Positions 60,938 to 64,000 of a stretch of DNA of 64,000 nucleotides are shown here, piece after piece (position 1 is the first letter of the stretch; each line of letters starts with the position of its first letter). Position numbers and translations under genes: made by a program. This DNA comes from Mycoplasma sp. (GTDB lineage Bacteria > Bacillota_I > Bacilli_A > Mycoplasmatales > Metamycoplasmataceae). Under the pieces are notes generated by a model. It saw only the letters and a list, made by a program, of their open reading frames with translations. It did no database searches and had not been told where the DNA came from. The stretch is taken from contig JAAVAX010000003.1 of NCBI GenBank assembly GCA_014803855.1, positions 63,328-127,327 of the forward strand, read 5' to 3'.

Positions 60938-61684
60938 ATGAGTAATAAAGTAAATGAAGAAGATAACATTTTAGAGATCAAGAACCTTTATATGAAATAT
61001 AAAAAAAGTGATAAACATTTTACTTTAAATGATTTAAACTTTAATGTCAAAAAAGGTGATTTTCATGCATTCATTGGTGAAAATGGTGCAGGGAAATCAA
61101 GTACAATCAAAATTATTTCTGGTTTAAACAATGATTTTGAAGGTGATGTATTAATTAATGGATTAAATACAAGAGAAAATTTTAATTCTAGAAATGGTTT
61201 TTTTTATATTCCAGACAAAAACTTTTTCCCTTCATATCAAAGTGTTTTTGATTATTTATATAATGTTGCTGTTCTTACAAGAAATGATAAGGAGAAAATA
61301 AAGATTGAGATCAATGATTTAGCTAAGAAATTTGATATTGAAGAAATCATTGAAAGAAATCCTAATAAATTATCTTCAGGACAAGCTAAAAAAGTATTAT
61401 TGATTCAAGCAATTTTAACAAAAGTTAATTTTTTAATTTTAGATGAACCCACTACATTTTTGGATTCCACCACTAGAATTATTTTACTTAATGAATTAAA
61501 AAGAATGAATCAAGAAAATAATACTACTATTTTTATATCAACACATATTTTAGATGAGATTAAAAACTATATTAATTCTGTTACTTTTATTAAAAAAGGT
61601 AATGTTAAATGATCAGGAAAAATAAAAGGAGAGGATTTAATTAAAAGATATCATGAAGTAATTTTAGGAGAACAAAATGATTAA
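60938..61684 (+). CDS. ABC transporter ATP-binding protein
   Basis: 248 residues. Walker A FIGENGAGKSSTIKII near residue 45, signature LSSGQAKKVLLIQAIL, Walker B FLILDEPTTFLDSTT, switch His in FISTHILDEI. All catalytic residues are present; the YIPDKNFFPSYQSVFDYL Q-loop region fits ABC-2-type exporters of the drug or peptide type. The stop overlaps the start of the permease gene by 8 nt, so the two are one unit. No clear ribosome binding site. Confidence 0.9.
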
Positions 61685-63530
61685 TTTATTAAATGTTGCT
61701 AAGAAATTTATTAAAACTAAGGTTATTAAAAAATGATTTTGGAAAATTTTCTCTTTTTCCTGGAATCAAATTAAGCACAATCCTTTGTTTTGAATTATAA
61801 ATATATTATTAATAATTTCTCAACCTCTTATTTTATTAATTGTTAAATTAACAGGTAATGATTTAATTAACAATTCATTATATTTATCTTTAATTCCTCA
61901 ATTACTTTTAATACTATTAAACATTGTTTTAGTTAATCGGTTATTTTCTGAAACTAAATATAATAGTATCGATTGATTATTATTATCATTACCAATTACA
62001 AAATCAAAGATATTCATTTTTAGATTTTCACTTATTTTTACTATTGGTTTTGCTTCATTCTTTTTACAATTCATTTTTAATTTTATAATATGTTTATCAC
62101 TTAATTTAGAAGCAAAATGAATTTTATATTTCTTTGTTTCAAATATATTTATTGAACCATTTATAAATATGTTTTATATAGCTTTAATAGGTTGAATTGC
62201 TTTACATTTTAAAAGAGTTTTATTTTCAATCATATCTTTAATTGTTCTATTATTGTTTTCAATTCCATTATTAACTAGGTCATTATCTTTTAACCATGTA
62301 AGCTTGCAATATAATAATAAAAATAGTGATTCATTTGCTCAACTTTCACTAATGAAAAATAATTCAATTGAATCATATGTTGTTGATAAGAAAAATTATA
62401 TTTTTATTAATGATAATAGTAATCAAATCAAAGATATTAACTCTTCACCTATTTATAGTTATTTTATTCCTGGGGAAATATTTACAACTTTTGATTCATC
62501 ATTGATGAAAAATCTTTTTCATATTAGTGATTATCAAGATTATCAAATAGATAAAAAGTATTCACTATTAAAAAATGATTATCTAAATTATAATTTTTCA
62601 AATTATTATAATGAATATACAAATGCTTTGATCTTAAGACCTGAAGATGTTAATCCATTATTTTTAAGTAACATTGATTATGAAAACTTATTATTAGATA
62701 ATATTTCTACCATTGTAGAATCAAATGATACTAATTATATTCAATTAAAAGATGAATTATTAGTTCAACAATTATTATCTGATTTAGCAAATGATAAAAA
62801 TATTAATTGAATTAAATTAAATGAAAAAGAAATTATGACTTTAAGATCATTATTAGGAATTAATACTACTTATAACCAATTATTTTATTATCAAGATAAT
62901 TACCAATGATTCTCACAAAAAACACCTAATTTATTAGAAAGAATTGAAATTAAATATAATAAATCTTTATCAGAGTTATTAAATTATTTATGAAATAGTG
63001 AAAACACACAAAACAATATTAATAATACTTTTGGAAATATTGATCCTATTTTTGAAAATGTTAATGATCTATATCCAAGTGTTAAGGTTTTAGATAATAA
63101 TAAAATGCCAACAAAATTTGATATTGATTTTATTAAAAATGATCTTATTAGATTCCAAAATAATTCTATTGCTTATTTAACCACCAATGGAACATATGAA
63201 AATACTAATTCATTAACTGATATTGATCCTTCAATTGTTGATAAACAAAGTTGAGATGCTTATATTGATAATAATGTTTTTAATGTTGATGGAGCACAAA
63301 GAATTGTAAAAAGTCTTTCTAATAAATTACCAAATTTAGCACAAATGACATTTTCATTTAATAACTTAAATTTAAATCAATTCTCATACTACTTTACACT
63401 AAGCGATAATACATATTTAGACCATAGTGAAATCTATGTTACAGCATTAATATTTATCATATTGTTTGTTGCTTGAGCTTCATTAAATAAATTCAAGAAA
63501 TTAAATTATAAAAATATTGAATATAATTAG
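61677..63530 (+). CDS. ABC-type membrane protein with large extracellular domain
   Basis: 617 residues. About six hydrophobic segments in the first 200 residues (PLFWIINILLIISQPLILLIV onward), a predicted outside domain of about 350 residues rich in Asn, Tyr and Ser, then a last span (YVTALIFIILFVAWASL) near the end. It overlaps the ATPase gene and must be its permease. The large ectodomain is unusual for ABC-2 permeases and suggests handling of a surface protein or lipoprotein. No family recognised beyond the ABC context. Confidence 0.75.
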
Positions 63531-63643
63531 TAGTTAATTTATTAGTGATTTTTATAAGTAAACACTAATTAATTTAATTCTGTTTATATGAAATTAGTAT
63601 TTTTTTATTAAAATTTAATTAATCTAAAAGGAGTAATTGGACT

Positions 63644-64000
63644 ATGCCTAAAATTGATAAGAAAAAGGCTAAAATTAGACAGGCACTTTATGCAGGTGGT
63701 TTTCTTTTAGTTTCAGGAATATGTATAACAAGTGTTTCTTTATCATCAATTTTGTCTAAAAATAGAAATTATTCTAATGCTAGTTTTTATTTTGATGATA
63801 ATGTTTTTAGTAGTTATGGTGATTTAGAAAATTATGTTCAAAGCAACTACTTTGTTGAAAACCTAAATGTTGAAAATAGGGATAAATGGTCAATTACTAA
63901 AAATGGTAAAACATTTTATTATAATGATCCAGCATTATTGAGAAAAAATGTTGCAAATGAAATTAAGAAAATAAATGGTAAAACTTCATTACCAAATATA
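63644..64000 (+). CDS. Membrane-anchored protein, N-terminal part (continues off the right edge)
   Basis: 119 codons visible. A basic N-terminus (PKIDKKKAKIRQ) followed by one hydrophobic segment (LYAGGFLLVSGICITSVSL, about residues 15-33), with no clear lipobox at the expected place, then a polar Asn/Tyr-rich region. It is probably an exported or anchored surface protein. An AAAAGGAG ribosome binding site lies about 9 nt before the ATG. It follows the ABC pair by 113 nt in the same direction and might be its partner; that is inference. Confidence 0.7.
   Translation, partial: MPKIDKKKAKIRQALYAGGFLLVSGICITSVSLSSILSKNRNYSNASFYFDDNVFSSYGDLENYVQSNYFVENLNVENRDKWSITKNGKTFYYNDPALLRKNVANEIKKINGKTSLPNI

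Overview
The window comes from a wall-less Mollicute (mycoplasma-type) genome. The DNA is very AT-rich, and TGA must be read as tryptophan: almost every long gene runs through in-frame TGA codons at conserved Trp positions (for example in tpiA, cas9 and parC). Gene positions below therefore use translation table 4. I cannot name the species; the gene content fits the Mycoplasma/Mycoplasmopsis/Metamycoplasma range.

Layout. 1-2055: a partial DUF262 gene and the tpiA-pfkA operon (minus). 2207-3564: two coiled-coil proteins. 3708-5847: a type II-like restriction-modification pair whose methyltransferase gene carries an (AG)24 tract near its 5' end and is out of frame as sequenced. 6046-10209: a large SF1 helicase with a probable C-terminal nuclease domain. 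10314-24862: mostly housekeeping genes (rpmE, an ABC-F factor, dnaB-dnaI, a P-type cation ATPase, pncB, rpmG-secE-nusG-lspA, an amino-acid permease, a degenerate coaX-like gene, rpsF-ssb-rpsR). 25030-30539: parE-parC and a deoxynucleoside kinase. 30547-34142: an alpha/beta hydrolase, then a PHP-phosphoesterase/SMC-like ATPase/small protein operon that resembles a split TrlF-type system. 34232-37457: a very large M64 (IgA peptidase type) surface metalloprotease with a frameshift just after its signal peptide.

37712-47183 is a sugar-scavenging operon: PTS IIB, IIC and IIA, a DUF871/MupG (GH170) hydrolase, a ROK kinase, a GH1 6-phospho-glycosidase, NagB and NagA, plus three unknown genes. It should import a beta-linked amino-sugar disaccharide, phosphorylate and split it, and deliver fructose-6-phosphate to glycolysis.

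47262-60611 holds two paralogous DUF31/MIP-type serine-protease lipoproteins. Between them lie a complete type II-A CRISPR-Cas locus (cas9, tracrRNA, cas1, cas2, csn2, and an array of six repeats and five 30-nt spacers), deoB, tRNA-Ile and rplM-rpsI. 60938-64000 is an ABC exporter-like pair with a large ectodomain permease, and the start of a membrane-anchored protein.

Themes: defence (phase-variable R-M, CRISPR-Cas, PHP-ATPase, DUF262), host-protein cleavage (one M64 and two DUF31 proteases sharing the same surface modules), and host-glycan use. Compact TAATG stop/start overlaps and extended -10 promoters (TGnTATAAT or TGnTAAAAT) recur. No insertion sequence, rRNA or prophage was seen.
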